NCBI GenBank assembly: GCA_019454045.1
Contig: SKCR01001870.1
Location: forward strand, 62,001 to 126,000
From: Zanthoxylum bungeanum
Lineage: Eukaryota > Streptophyta > Magnoliopsida > Sapindales > Rutaceae
DNA length: 64,000 nucleotides
Direction: 5' to 3'
Positions 33,489 through 45,703 of the stretch are shown here, in pieces. The position numbers and the translations under genes are program-made. The notes beneath the pieces are model-generated. The model did no database searches, was not told where the DNA came from, and saw only the letters and a program-made list of their open reading frames with translations. The first letter of the stretch is position 1, and every line of letters begins with the position of its first letter.

Positions 33489-34033
33489 TATATTTAGAAA
33501 TACTTGATCATTCTCCAGCCTTCTCAATATTTCTATTTTCTAATGATTGCCGAGACTTTAATTTAAACTTTGGATTGCACCAAAACTCCTTCCATTTATT
33601 AGAATTTGTGTTTTTATTTTGTTTCATGTATTGTTTTGTGTGTATTACTACATGTACTTTTCTTTACAAAATTATTAATAACATAAAAGATAATATTTTA
33701 TATTATACAGTGTTAAATAAAATAATAAAGAATTTTAAAAGAAAATTAAATAAATAAAGAAACATAATATTTATTAAACAAATAAAATAGAATAAATATA
33801 TAAAGATTATTGAATAAGTACAAATGAAAAAAATATAAATATAAAAAAATGAGATAAAAAATAAAAAAATAAAAAAAAAATTAAAAGTAATACAAAATAT
33901 TTAAATAATTAAATTAAAAATAAAATAAGGAAATAAAATAATTAAATAAAAAATAATTGATTTAAAATAACAAGGGTATTATTGTGATTTATAGAGAGAG
34001 AAGAGGGCTACTCTTCCCCCTCTCACACAACCC
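33489..34033. other. AT-rich spacer
   Basis: The stretch is very AT-rich, with A/T homopolymer runs, and shares phrases with the right arm of the foldback element at 35500-35690 (for example ATATTTATTAAACAA). It may be a decayed copy of that element. No gene is seen. Confidence 0.5.
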
Positions 34034-35009
34034 TAGAGATGGCAGTGGGTAGGGTATGGTGCAGGTTTTCCATTACCAAACCTGCACCCGCATATGTAAA
34101 TAAATTACCAAATCCGCACAATACCTGTTGCGGGTTTTACTTTTTCATTACCAAACCCGCACCGCATATAAAAATAAATTACCAAACCCGCATTGGTACC
34201 CAACAGATTTTTTGCGGATTTTTAAAATATTGAATTACTTTGTGTTCTTAATAATATAATTTTTTTAATTAAATAATTTATTTTTAATTACTAGTTGTAG
34301 TTTTCACATTTATTTTTCATTTGACATATACAACATGCAATGTATGTATATACAGTACATAGATAACATAATATATGAAAGACTCAGTATCATATGTTTA
34401 TTTTTTCATATAAACAAAATTAAAACGAGTTCTCCATTCATAATTATAATGATCTAAGTTAGCCAACTCAATCGACAATAAGCTAAAAAGTAATCACCAA
34501 CCTTTGGTCATATTTTTTATGCTAAGTGTAATGAAAGTGATGCTTACAAGCCTCAAGTGGTGTAAGTGTGATGAAGAAGCAGGAAAGCTATTAAAGTTGC
34601 AGCAAACACTAGCTTATTTTGCTCCTATCCCGTTTCTGATCATGTGATTTAATCCAAATTTTTGTATTATAATTTTATTAACAAGTGTGATTAAAAAAAT
34701 AATAATAGTCACGCAAGCTGCGGCTGAGTGGGAGTGTGGATCTGTGGATTAGTGTTTTAGGTTATGTTTTGTTAGTTGTTTTTATAAGAAAGTTTTTTTA
34801 TATTGTCCTGAAAATATTATTAATAAAAATAATATTGCGGGTATGCGGATACCCGTATTTTTTCTTAAATACAAAACCCGCACCGCAACCGCAGCAGGTT
34901 CTGCTTTAAATTACCAAACCCGCACCACACCGCACTAATATATTTACCACATCCTACCCATTTTGGGCGGTTTTTTTTGCGGGTTTACGGGGTAAAATTG
35001 TCATCCCTA
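34034..35009. mobile_element. non-autonomous hAT-like element
   Basis: The termini TAGAGATGGCA and, reversed, TAGGGATGACA form imperfect inverted repeats of hAT type. The flanks CACAACCC and AACAGCCC match at six of eight bases, a decayed 8-bp duplication. Subterminal sequence on both sides is built of CCCGCACCGC-like and CGGGTTT-like repeats. No transposase is present. Confidence 0.65.
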
Positions 35010-35109
35010 AACAGCCCTCTGTCAAATTGCACATTTCCGAATTTGCCCCTCCATTTTGCAGAAATTCCCTCCCCAACAAACCAAATATATATATCCCTAT
35101 ATATATAGA

Positions 35110-35695
35110 TAAATTTAAACTTAATATATATATATACTTGTTTTATTTTATTTTATTAATTAAATTTTTTATTTTATAAATTTTTTATTTTTTTTAAATT
35201 TATATTTTTTTTTGTTCTTTATATATATATTTTTATTTGTTTAATAAATATTACAAATTTCATAGTTATTGTTATTTATTTTATGTTCATTTATTCATTT
35301 AATTTTTGTGATTCTTTTTTAAATTTATTTAACACTACTTATGTATTATAAAAGTGTTACACTTAAAGATATTTTTAAAAAAATATCATAATTGATTACG
35401 AATCATATAACGAGTGACTCGTTCTTTAACTTCGTATGATGAATGTTTCCACTACCACATTACGAATCCTATAAATATATATATATATATTTAATATACA
35501 TGAGAATATTTTTATGATATATAAGTAGTGTTAATTAAATTAAAAATAAATCAAAAAAATTAAATAAATAAATATGAAATTGTAATATTTATTAAACAAG
35601 TAAAACATAACATATATTTATAATCAGCAAAAAAAAAAATTAAAAAAAAATTTTAATTAATAAAAAATAAAATAAATACATATATTGGGGAAAAT
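35110..35695. mobile_element. AT-rich foldback (long inverted repeat) element
   Basis: A left arm at about 35130-35350 and a right arm at about 35495-35690 are imperfect reverse complements, sharing for example TTGTTTAATAAATATTACAA and AACACTACTTAT. The loop (about 35360-35490) holds non-repetitive sequence with ACGAGTGACTCGT. Exact ends and target duplication were not resolved. It ends about 300 bases upstream of the resistance-gene start. Confidence 0.6.
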
Positions 35696-35993
35696 TTTTG
35701 ATTATGGAAGAAGTATTTTTAGAAAAACACAAGGAAACAAGAATAGGGTTTTGCCAAGGGACTGGAGGAGTAATTTGCGAAAGAGAATAGGGGGGTGTGT
35801 GTGAAGGGAAAGGAAATTTCTTTTTCGTATGCTGGGGCAGCCGGCTGATGGGGTCCACACGGACACGGTGTTCCATAGATCAATTATCATCAGGCTTTCC
35901 ATTATTCAACATACTTTCATCCAGTAGCCAATTTCCTTTTTGCTTGTTCAATTTGATCCCGTTTTCCTTTCTCTCCGGCCATCGAACTAAGCC

Positions 35994-36287
35994 ATGGCAG
36001 AGCTCTTCCTCTCAGCTTTCTTGGACGTTTTGTTTGACAGGTTGGCTTCCCGTGATTTCCTTGACTTTGTCCGTCAACTTCTAGGCGGAGTTGATTCTTC
36101 CGAGATAACAAAGTGGGAGAGGAAGTTCAAGATGATTCAGGCGGTGCTCACCGACGCAGAAGAGAAGCAACTGACTGACAAGGCTGTGAAGCTGTGGCTG
36201 GACGATCTCCAAGACTTGGCTTATGATGCTGAGGACATTCTTGATGACTTTGCTACTCAAGCTTTGGAGCAAAAGTGGATGGCACGG
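35994..36287 (+). pseudogene. CNL disease-resistance gene, 5' part (coiled-coil domain)
   Basis: The ATG at 35994 opens MAELFLSAFLDVLFDRLAS, the Rx-type coiled-coil start of plant CC-NBS-LRR receptors. It continues through KFKMIQAVLTDAEEKQLTDK and WLDDLQDLAYDAEDILDDF, the last being the EDVID-like region. After 98 codons the frame is cut at 36287 by a retrotransposon; the coding sequence resumes in frame at 41166 once one copy of the CACGG duplication is removed. The protein would act in the cytosol as an immune receptor. The open frame that runs past 36287 is LTR sequence. Confidence 0.93.
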
Positions 36288-37412
36288 TGTCACGGTCCTA
36301 GGATCAGACTAGGACGTGCAGTCACTTTACAAAGGAGCTCATGTTTCGGGACATCGGTTTAAGGTCGTTAAGGGTTTATGTACCCTTTATGTACCCTTGT
36401 ACTGGTGAGTTTCCATCCGTGAGACCTTATTCGGAAGTTTGCCTGGAGATTTAGAAACGTACTCGCTTGCCGCTGGGAAGTGGCCTAGTTGTGCAGCGTT
36501 GTGAAGGAGCCTATACTTCGGAATGCCGGATTGAGCTTAATCCAAGCCCTAAGTAACTCTTAGGGGTGGATGTACTGGGAAGTTCTCAACCGTGGGGTCC
36601 CGTTCGGAAGTTTGGCGGGAGATTTTGAGATACGCTAGCTTGCCGCTAGTCGTTAGCCTAAATCGGTGCATTGTGAAGGAGCTAACGACCCGGGGTGTCG
36701 AACCGAGTGGGACCAAGTTCCAAAGTGAATCTTATGGTCACTTGTACTGGGAAAATATCAGCCCCAGAGTTGGATTCCGAGATTTGTCGGGAGATTTTGG
36801 CAGTAGGCCCACTTTTGGGTCTTTTCCGCTAAAGTGGGGGTGTTGTGGAAACCCATCAAGACGAGCTCGTTTAGGGACGAGATTTTAACCCAAAGTCGCT
36901 TATATAGTGGCTTACTGGATGCCCGGAAGAGTTCCTGAAAACTCCTCTTAAGATAGATTTTAGAGGGGGGTGTGACAACTCAAGCGCCAGGTGTGTATAC
37001 TGGTGAGACATGTGCAATGTCTTTAAAACCTCCTTAGGGGGGGAAGCCTAGGTGAACCTTGGGTGTGGCCAAGGGGGCTTCGGTGGTCTTGGGGCTTTAG
37101 CCGTGAACCCTCTCGCCCTTAGACAACGTTGGGACAATGATGGATTGTCGAGATTGAGTTGGCGGAAAAATGCCATATTTTATATCCGGTTGTGCTATTC
37201 GAGTACCGGGTCCCGGTGTTGAACGGGCCCGCTAGAGTATGCATTGAGATAGCTTGTGAGCTTTCATAAATCAATAAAATTACGGGTCTGTTCCCTCCCC
37301 AACAATGGGAAATTAGGGACAGAGGCTTTGAGATGGCTGACTTATACGGGACGCGACCGTGTAAGTGCCGCACGAGCCCTTCTTCCGTTAAGGAAAAAGT
37401 TGACCCGTGACA
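36288..37412 (+). repeat. 5' LTR of the LARD
   Basis: Begins TGTCACGGTCC and ends ACCCGTGACA, with an 8-base inverted terminus. It contains a 98-codon open frame (36592-36888) that is identical in the 3' LTR; identity reflects recent duplication of the LTR, not coding constraint. Confidence 0.95.
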
Positions 37413-37414
37413 GT

Positions 37415-37426
37415 TGGTATCAGAGC
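37415..37426 (+). promoter_or_regulatory. LARD primer-binding site
   Basis: TGGTATCAGAGC lies two bases after the 5' LTR end, the initiator-methionine tRNA site. Confidence 0.85.
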
Positions 37427-40021
37427 CCTAGGTTGGGCAAGTGAAATGTCTACGGTTGTGAGTAGATGTTATAGAGATGTTGTGAACAGCGTTAGGCTAG
37501 TGTGAAGCCTCGGTAGAGAAACGGCTCGAGAGGAAGCCGGGAGAGTGCTATTGATGCACGTAGAGAAGTGAAAATCCTAAATTGAGATGGATGGATGTAA
37601 AACAATGTGAGAGCACTTGAGATGTGCTAGTTTTATATGAGGTTGGCTCGGGTGAAGCCAAAATGTTCGGGAGATACCCGAAATGGATGTGGAACTTGTC
37701 TATGAGAGACAAGCAAGTGGTCTATACACCGTGAAGGTGTGAGACATATTTGGGATGTATAAGAAACATCACGAGAGCGCCGATGTGATATTGGCAAGAG
37801 TATATGTGTACAGGAGAACCCAATGTGGGGTTGGTTGAAGTTTTGTGGGGTCCAAAAGAGGACGTGAGACCCCTTTTCCCATGGCAGTTGAGTGCCAGAA
37901 TGTGATAGAGAGTCGAGATGTGTAGTCCTCTGTGTGAGGCAACGTCAAGGACCGAGTGTGAACCCGATGGTTCGTGTAAGTATTTTGGAAAGGTTTTATC
38001 GAGAAAAGCCTTCGTAAGACTATGAGAAATGAGTTGTTTGGATTCCTGTGATAAGGAATGCCATTAGCTTAAAGCTACGAGTAGCGAGTTGTGTGGATTC
38101 TCTATAGAGGGAATGCCCTCAACTCAGGGCTACGAGTAACGAGTTGTGTGGATTCCCGTGAGTGGGGATGCCAACAAAAGTGTGATGGCTTGAGATAGGC
38201 CAAAGTAAAAGTGGGGGAGTGAGCCTGAAATGAGTCAGGTATCCCCAAAAGACCCTGTGGAATGTGATAACCATCGTGTTGGTTATGTAATGATTGTGTG
38301 GGAGACCAAGGTTGAAGTATCTTGGTAACATAACGAGTTGCTCGTAAAGGTAGAGTGCCTTACGAGTTGTAGGTGCATTGAGTTGCACAAAGGTTGCATG
38401 AAAATTGCAATTACGAGAAATGTGAGTATGGTCCCGGAAGGCCCGAGATGCTTGTATTTTGGAGAATGCATGTGACATAATGCGACTACGAGTAGTCGGA
38501 ATGAGAGTGTATGTACGAGTTACACGGGTGATAGGCCAGATATGTGACTTTGGCTTTGGAGTGAGTTTGAGAACGATGATTGCTTCGAGGAAGTGATCTA
38601 GTGTCGAACAAAGTTTCGTGAAATGACCCTGTGAGTCAGGGTAGAATTGGCTAGAGTGCCAAAAGTGGGGTGGAAAACACCGGAGAAAATAGTACGAGTT
38701 GGCTTGGTGCCTAAGAGTACTAAGGTGAGAAGACCAAGATTGGTCGTGGGAATGAGTTATAATACGAGATGGAAACAATTCTATCTGCGACAGTTAAGTA
38801 TCGAGACAATTGAGAAGCTCATGAGAGAGCATGTGACCCCGAGTTGAGTGTGAGAACGAGATAGTTGCTAGTGATATGAGAGCGACTACGTGTGTCCAAG
38901 AGGGGACTAGTGGGAAATTAGCTCCACCATAAGCTAATTGTGGATCGGATGTGTGTTCATCTTCGGGAAACCCGATGTGCTACGCCGAGCGCCTTGAAGA
39001 ACAGGTAGGCAGGGGGCCAGGGTGAAGTGAACAACCGATCTATCCATAATCAAAATGAACAAAAACCCTTTGTTTTTATTAAAACCCATTCACGTTTAAG
39101 TGTATGGAGCTTTTTTGTAAGAAGTTACTGAATCGGAATTGAAAACTCGCACACAAGAGCGTGTAGAAAGTAGTGACCGAAATCAGAAACACTCATGCAC
39201 GAGAGTTTGTATGGAGTTGTGACTGAGACTGGAAACGAAAACAAATACACAATCACGTGTGTGGAGTTGTCCCACAGGTAATGACGGGGATTCCTAGAAG
39301 CTGTACGAATTTTGTGTTGGGTTGATAATCCAACCATGTGCGGGAACTTATGCCTAGTGGCAGAGTTGAGCCATTATGTCAAAACAAAGACTCATGTACG
39401 GGAGTGTATATGATGTTTTGTGTTTAGATATTATGTGCCCAATTCTTTATAAAGTTGCATGATGTTACAAACGTGGACGTGTAATTTCATTTGTTGAGAT
39501 AAATGACATTGCAATGTTTCACTGTGTGCGTTACGATGGGGATTCCAAGAAGATGTGAACAATGTGTGGAATTGATAATCCTAACATGTACGAGAATAAA
39601 AGAGTTCCCAAACATGTATGGAGATAATATCAAACCCATATTGTGGTAAGTTACAGAAGTTGGAGATTTCGTCAAAAAAATGGTAAACCTGGGCCTAGTG
39701 CCGAAGTTGAGCCATTATATCAGAAACCAAGACTTATGTACAAAAGCGTATATGATGTTGTTGTGTTTGGATATTGTGTGCCCATTTCGATATAGCATTG
39801 GATAATGTGGCTAACATAGACATGTGATTCCATTCATTGACATATGAATGTGGTTTCAATGTCTTCCTTGTGAGCCCATAACACACAGGTCCCAGGATCG
39901 AAAGAGATTCGTGACAGATACAACTTGAGTTGCCATCGTTGAGGACGACGATGGATGAAGTGGGGGGAGGATGTTACAATCTTAACCCTCAAGTTATGCC
40001 ATCGTCGAGGACGACGATGAA

Positions 40022-40036
40022 TGAAGTGGGGGAGAG
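40022..40036 (+). promoter_or_regulatory. LARD polypurine tract
   Basis: TGAAGTGGGGGAGAG directly precedes the 3' LTR start TGTCACGG. An almost identical copy lies about 60 bases upstream (GAAGTGGGGGGAGG near 39956). Confidence 0.75.
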
Positions 40037-41160
40037 TGTCACGGTCCTAGGATCAGACTAGGACGTGCAGTCACTTTACAAAGGAGCTCATGTTTCGGGA
40101 CATCGGTTTAAGGTCGTTAAGGGTTATATGTACCCTTTATGTACCCTTGTACTGGTGAGTTTCCATCCGTGAGACCTTATTCGGAAGTTTGCCTGGAGAT
40201 TTAGAAACGTACTCGCTTGCCGCTGGGAAGTGGCCTAGTTGTGCAGCGTTGTGAAGGAGCCTATACTTCGGAATGCCGGATTGAGCTTAATCCAAGCCCT
40301 AAGTAACTCTTAGGGGTGGATGTACTGGGAAGTTCTCAACCGTGGGGTCCCGTTCGGAAGTTTGGCGGGAGATTTTGAGATACGCTAGCTTGCCGCTAGT
40401 CGTTAGCCTAAATCGGTGCATTGTGAAGGAGCTAACGACCCGGGGTGTCGAACCGAGTGGGACCAAGTTCCAAAGTGAATCTTATGGTCACTTGTACTGG
40501 GAAAATATCAGCCCCAGAGTTGGATTCCGAGATTTGTCGGGAGATTTTGGCAGTAGGCCCACTTTTGGGTCTTTTCCGCTAAAGTGGGGGTGTTGTGGAA
40601 ACCCATCAAGACGAGCTCGTTTAGGGACGAGATTTTAACCCAAAGTCGCTTATATAGTGGCTTACTGGATGCCCGGAAGAGTTCCTGAAAACTCCTCTTA
40701 AGATAGATTTTAGAGGGGGGTGTGACAACTCAAGCGCCAGGTGTGTATACTGGTGAGACATGTGCAATGTCTTTAAACCCCTTAGGGGGGGAAGCCTAGG
40801 TGAACCTTGGGTGTGGCCAAGGGGGCTTCGGTGGTCTTGGGGCTTTAGCCGTGAACCCTCTCGCCCTTAGACAACGTTGGGACAATGATGGATTGTCGAG
40901 ATTGAGTTGGCGGAAAAATGCCATATTTTATATCCGGTTGTGCTATTCGAGTACCGGGTCCCGGTGTTGAACGGGCCCGCTAGAGTATGCATTGAGATAG
41001 CTTGTGAGCTTTCATAAATCAATAAAATTACGGGTCTGTTCCCTCCCCAACAATGGGAAATTAGGGACAGAGGCTTTGAGATGGCTGACTTATACGGGAC
41101 GCGACCGTGTAAGTGCCGCACGAGCCCTTCTTCCGTTAAGGAAAAAGTTGACCCGTGACA
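40037..41160 (+). repeat. 3' LTR of the LARD
   Basis: The second LTR copy, ending ACCCGTGACA and followed by the target duplication CACGG and the resumed resistance gene. Confidence 0.95.
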
Positions 41161-41165
41161 CACGG

Positions 41166-44100
41166 CATAATCAGGGTAGTTCGAGCCAAGATCTCAGTTT
41201 CATCCCAGCTAGTTTGAATCCAAGTGTTATTATGTCCAATTATAGCATGGCTTCCAAGATTAATGATATTACTAGCCGATTGGAGCAACTCTGTCAGGAA
41301 AAAGACGATTTTGGACTGCAACGGATTCCTGGAGGGACATCGTCGACTGCTGCTGCACAGCGGAGACCACCCAGTTCAAGTGTGCCAACTGAACGCTCTG
41401 TCTTTGGGAGACTCCAAGATAAGGCTAAAATACTTGATATGGTATTTACTGATACCCCAAGTGATCATGCCAACATTGCTGTAATACCCATCGTCGGTAT
41501 GGGTGGGGTTGGAAAAACAACTCTTGCTCGAGAGGTGTTCAATGACAAGGCTGTTAAAGATTCCAATTTTGATGCAAAAGCTTGGGTTTGTGTCTCGGAC
41601 GTCTTTGATGTTTTGTGCATCTCAAAGGCACTTCTCGAGTCAATCACCTCCGCTACTTGTGATTTCAAGACTTTAAATGAAGTGCAGGTTCGTTTGAGAC
41701 AAGCAGTGGATGGAAAAAGAATCCTGCTGGTCCTAGATGATGTTTGGAATGATGACTACGGCTTGTGGGAAGACCTGAAAGCTCCATTCCTGGCCGCAGC
41801 ACCAAACAGTAAGATAATCGCCACCACTCGCCATTTACATGTGGCATTGACAATGGAACCGACTCAACCATATAGCCTCCAGCGCCTCTCAGATGAAGAT
41901 TGTTGGTCCTTGTTCAAGATGCACGCATTGATTGAGTGTCCAGCTCAATTTCGTGAGAAGGTTGTTGGGAAATGCGGAGGCTTGCCCCTGGCAGCGAAGG
42001 CTCTTGGGGGTCTTTTACGTTCTAAGAGGCCTGATGAGTGGGATACAATATTGGACAGCCGCATATTGGATCTACCACAAAAAAATGGCATTCTCTCAGT
42101 GTTAAGATTGAGTTATCATTATCTACCTTCTCACTTGAAGAGATGTTTTGCTTATTGTGCTATTTTCCCCAAAGATTATCAATTTGAGAAGACTGAACTT
42201 GTTTTTCTGTGGATGGCCGAAGGTCTTATTCAACAATCAGAAGGCAATAAGCAACCAGAAGAATGGGGCAGAGAGTGTTTTGAAGATCTGGTGTCAAGGT
42301 CAATTTTTGAAAAATCAAGTGGTGATTCTTCTAAATTTGTAATGCATGACCTTGTTCATGATCTTGCTCAATTTGTTGCCGGAGAAACCATTTTCAAGTT
42401 AGAAGAGGCAAATAAATCATCAAGAAGATTTGACAGGGTTCGCCATTTTTCTTACTATCGGAGTTGGTGTGATGGTAAAAATAAATTTGAATTTCTCCAT
42501 AAAGTTGAACATCTGAGAACATTTTTGCCAGTAGCAATTAGAGGTGACTATTCTTCGGGATACATTACTGGTATGTTTCTATCTGAGTTATTGCCAAAAT
42601 TCAAAAAGTTGAGGGTACTGTCTTTAGAAGCATACGAGATCACTGATTTACCTTGTTCAATTGGAGATCTGAAGCTTTTAAGGTATCTCAACCTTGCTCG
42701 CACTGCTGTCATAAGTTTACCTGAGTCGACAAGCTCACTGATGAACTTGCAAATATTAATTTTAAGAGATTGTGATCGTCTCACAAAACTGCCAGCCAAA
42801 ATGAGAAAGTTGATCAATTTGCGTCATCTTGATTTAAAAGGCGCAAAATTATTGAAAGAGATGCCATTGGGAATGAGGAATTGAAGAATCTCCGAAAGTT
42901 ATCGAATTTTATTGTGGGCAAGGGTGGTACCATTTCTGGTTTGAAAGATCTGAAGAATTTAGAATTCATTGGCGGAGAAATTTGTATTTCTGGGTTAGAG
43001 AATGTGAAAAATTCAAACGATGCAAGGGAGGCCGCTCTAAAAGAGAAGCAGAATCTAGAAGCAGTGTCATTAAAATGGGTTTCTCAACTTCACATCCCAC
43101 GAAATGAAGTAGAAGAACAACATGTGCTTGACATGCTACAACCTCATAAGAGCATTAAAGTGCTTAGCATCGAGAACTATGTTGGTGCAAGATTTCCAGA
43201 ATGGATAGGAGATCCATCATTCTCAAAGATGGAGGATCTTACATTAGAAAATTGTGAAAATTGCACGTCCTTGCCTTCACTCGGGCTGATGGGATCACTT
43301 AAACGCCTCATCATCAAAGGGATGAAGAAAATAGAAAGTATAGGTTCTGAATTTTGTGGGAAGGATTGCTCAAAGCCTTTTCAATCATTAAAGACTCTTC
43401 GCTTTGAGGATTTGCAGGAATGGAAGTGCTGGGACATCAGTTCGGAAGAAAATGGTCTTGTTGCAGGATTCTCTAACCTCTGGGAACTTTCCATAGTGGA
43501 ATGTCCCAAATTGTCTGGAAATCTGCCCGAGCAGCTTCCTTCTTTGGAGACACTTGTTGTTCAAAAATGTTCAGAGTTGATAGTCTCATTCTCAAGCTAT
43601 CCGATGCTCAGCAAATTAAAAATTGATGATTGCAAAGGACTTGTGTGCAGCACTATGATGGACTCCAACTTGGCAGGTTCTATGACTATTTCAAATAGTT
43701 CATTACAAGTACATGGACGCAAAGGGATGATGTATGATGATTGCACAGCTGCCAAGTCTAGGTCTGTGACTATTACAAATATTTTGGAGTTGGGAAAATT
43801 TCTAAAGCAGGGATTTCAGCAAGTGGAGACTTTGTGGATAGGAGATTTCAAACATGAACTTCAATATAAGATACAAGAACAAGGGATGCATGTTGTTCTC
43901 AGTTTCCCTGGTGAGGTATCAATCGAAGAAGGTTGTGTAAGTCTTGAAATTGGACAGTGCAGAGCTTTAAAATCCTTGCCTGAGGAAATTATGGGCAGCA
44001 ATTCAAAACTGGAAAATTTGTATATCAGAGAATGTGATTCTCTAACATCCATTGGAAGACGCAAACTACCTTCATCTCTTAAAAGGCTTGAGATAGAGAA

Positions 44101-44875
44101 ATGTAAGATGTGGAGGCATTTGGTCGACGGCGAAGAGGATGCTTCTCCTTCTTCTTATTCTTCTTCAGTGATGTTGAAATACCTGCATATTCAGAGCTGC
44201 CCTGAGCTGACCAGTTTATCGTTAGGAATAATCCAGTCATTCGAGGCGCTTGAAGAACTCAAGATATGGAATTGTCCAAAGCTGGAGTCAATACCGGATG
44301 GCATGGAGAAGCTCAACTGTTTAAAGAGTTTTAATTTAAGGGATTGTGAGAAACTTGAAGCCCTGCCAAATGAGATGCACAAACTCAACTCTCTTGAAGA
44401 TTTATGGATACTCGAATGTCCAAGTGTGGTATGGTTTCCAGAAGAAGGTTTTCCCACCAATCTAAAATCACTCGTTATTGATAATATGAAAGTGTATAAG
44501 GCTTTGATCCAGTGGGGGTTGCACAGGCTTACCTCTCTTACATGCCTCAACATTAAGGGATGTGATGATGCGGAGATGGAAATGATGTTGCCCGCCTCTC
44601 TAACTTTTTTGGGTCTTTGGAGTTGGTCGAAATTGAGATGCATATCATCAACGTGTTTTCAAAGCCTCACCTCTCTTGTATTCTTGAGCATCTATGATTG
44701 CCCAAATCTCACATCATTTCCAGAGGAGGGCCTTCCATCCTTGCTTTTGAAATTATACATAATGGGATGTCCAAAGCTAAAAAAAGAGTGCAAAAGGGAT
44801 AAAGGAAAAGAGTGGTCCAAGATTGCTCACATCCCTTTCGTTGAGATAGATAACAAATTCATTTACGAAGAGTAA
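41166..44875 (+). pseudogene. CNL disease-resistance gene, NB-ARC and LRR part, frameshifted
   Basis: The frame resumes with HNQGSSSQD and carries the NB-ARC: P-loop GMGGVGKTT at 41496-41522, kinase-2 LLVLDDVW near 41724-41747 (the tryptophan marks the CC class), TTRH, GGLPLAAKAL near 41975-42005, and MHD near 42342-42350. Early leucine-rich repeats follow (LRVLSLEAYEITDLPCSIGD). At about 42873-42877 one base is missing, ending the frame at 42884; the LRR domain continues in the next frame to 44875 (LRKLSNFIVGKG, LENCENCTSLPSLGLMGSLK, and many CPKL-type repeats). Total coding length without the insertion is about 1330 codons, normal for R13-like CNL receptors. Single exon. Two independent lesions. 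Confidence 0.95.
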
Positions 44876-45703
44876 GAATGAGACAAAATAATTTATAAAG
44901 AAAGGTCAGTTGAGTAATTAATCCTCTGTCCACTCATTTATTTTCCTTTTCTCCCATATATATCATTTTGTTTGTGTTGTAAAAATTTCTTGTGAGCTCA
45001 TAAATTATTCAGAACTCTCCTGTAATTCTAAGGTGTACTACACAAGTTTCCATGTAATTATAATTTCCTCCATGGATTGTTGGTCTTGTTATTGTAATTT
45101 GATTTGTAATGACTTGATAAAATTATGTTTTAGTTAAAATATAAAGTTTAATTGTTTATTTAAAGATTAAAAAAAAAAAAATTATCGTTAATCCTTTTAA
45201 AAATCTAGTTTGATTTTTAGCTTTTCCTTTTATCGTCATCCCTTTGGTTGAGTTGGGATAGATGGCAGTGAGAAAGGTTAATAAGAATGTTTATATATCA
45301 TATTGTTTGTGTTAATAAAAATGTAATGATCTATTTATCTCATATTAGTTTAATATGGTATTAATTATTGTTTTATAAGTCTTATGACACTTTTTTTTTA
45401 AAAAAAAAAATCAACTATTAGGAGTGAGTTTTATCCATGAATTTATAATAAACGAATTTTAATATCATGATTCGTATTCGATTCGTTTATTAAACGAATT
45501 GAATACGAATATTCGCTTAATCATAATATTATTCAGTAATACAAACCACTATAATTTATTTACAATAATTATTCAAAAATATACACATATGAAATATGTA
45601 ATTAATATATTTACTAAAAATAACTCGTCAAATATCGACAATATTATTTTTCATTGGTAAGTAGCCATAATTTCTCGAATCTTAATTAAAAAATAACAAT
45701 AAT
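44876..45703. other. AT-rich intergenic region after the CNL gene
   Basis: The 3' flank of the resistance gene is AT-rich with a poly-A run near 45170 and a near-perfect 41-bp palindrome at 45470-45510. No gene is seen. Confidence 0.6.

Larger units (their letters stand above)
37413..40036 (+). other. LARD internal region, non-coding
   Basis: The interior has no recognisable retroelement domain in any frame. It holds three diverged repeats near 38030-38175, each with GTGTGGATTC or similar, a short hairpin arm and GGGGATGCC-like end. A 40-base block ending in the purine tract occurs twice at 39930-39975 and 40000-40036 (CGAGGACGACGATG). Confidence 0.75.
36288..41160 (+). mobile_element. non-coding LTR retrotransposon (LARD-type) inserted in the CNL gene
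   Basis: LTRs of 1125 and 1124 bp (36288-37412 and 40037-41160) bound a 2.6-kb interior with no gag or pol. TSD CACGG lies at 36283-36287 and 41161-41165. A tRNA-iMet primer site (37415-37426) and a purine tract before the 3' LTR are present. By eye the LTRs differ at only about two short places, near 36373/40121 and 37028/40778, so insertion was very recent. Movement must have used proteins of another element. The 219-codon minus-strand frame at 38119-38778 has no domain and is taken as chance. Confidence 0.95.

Noticed and set aside
36592..36888. 98-codon frame identical at 40342-40638
   Set aside because: Identity is due to the two LTR copies; no recognisable product.
38119..38778. 219-codon minus-strand frame in the LARD
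   Set aside because: His/Ser/Thr-rich translation with no domain, antisense to a non-coding interior; best explained by chance absence of stops.
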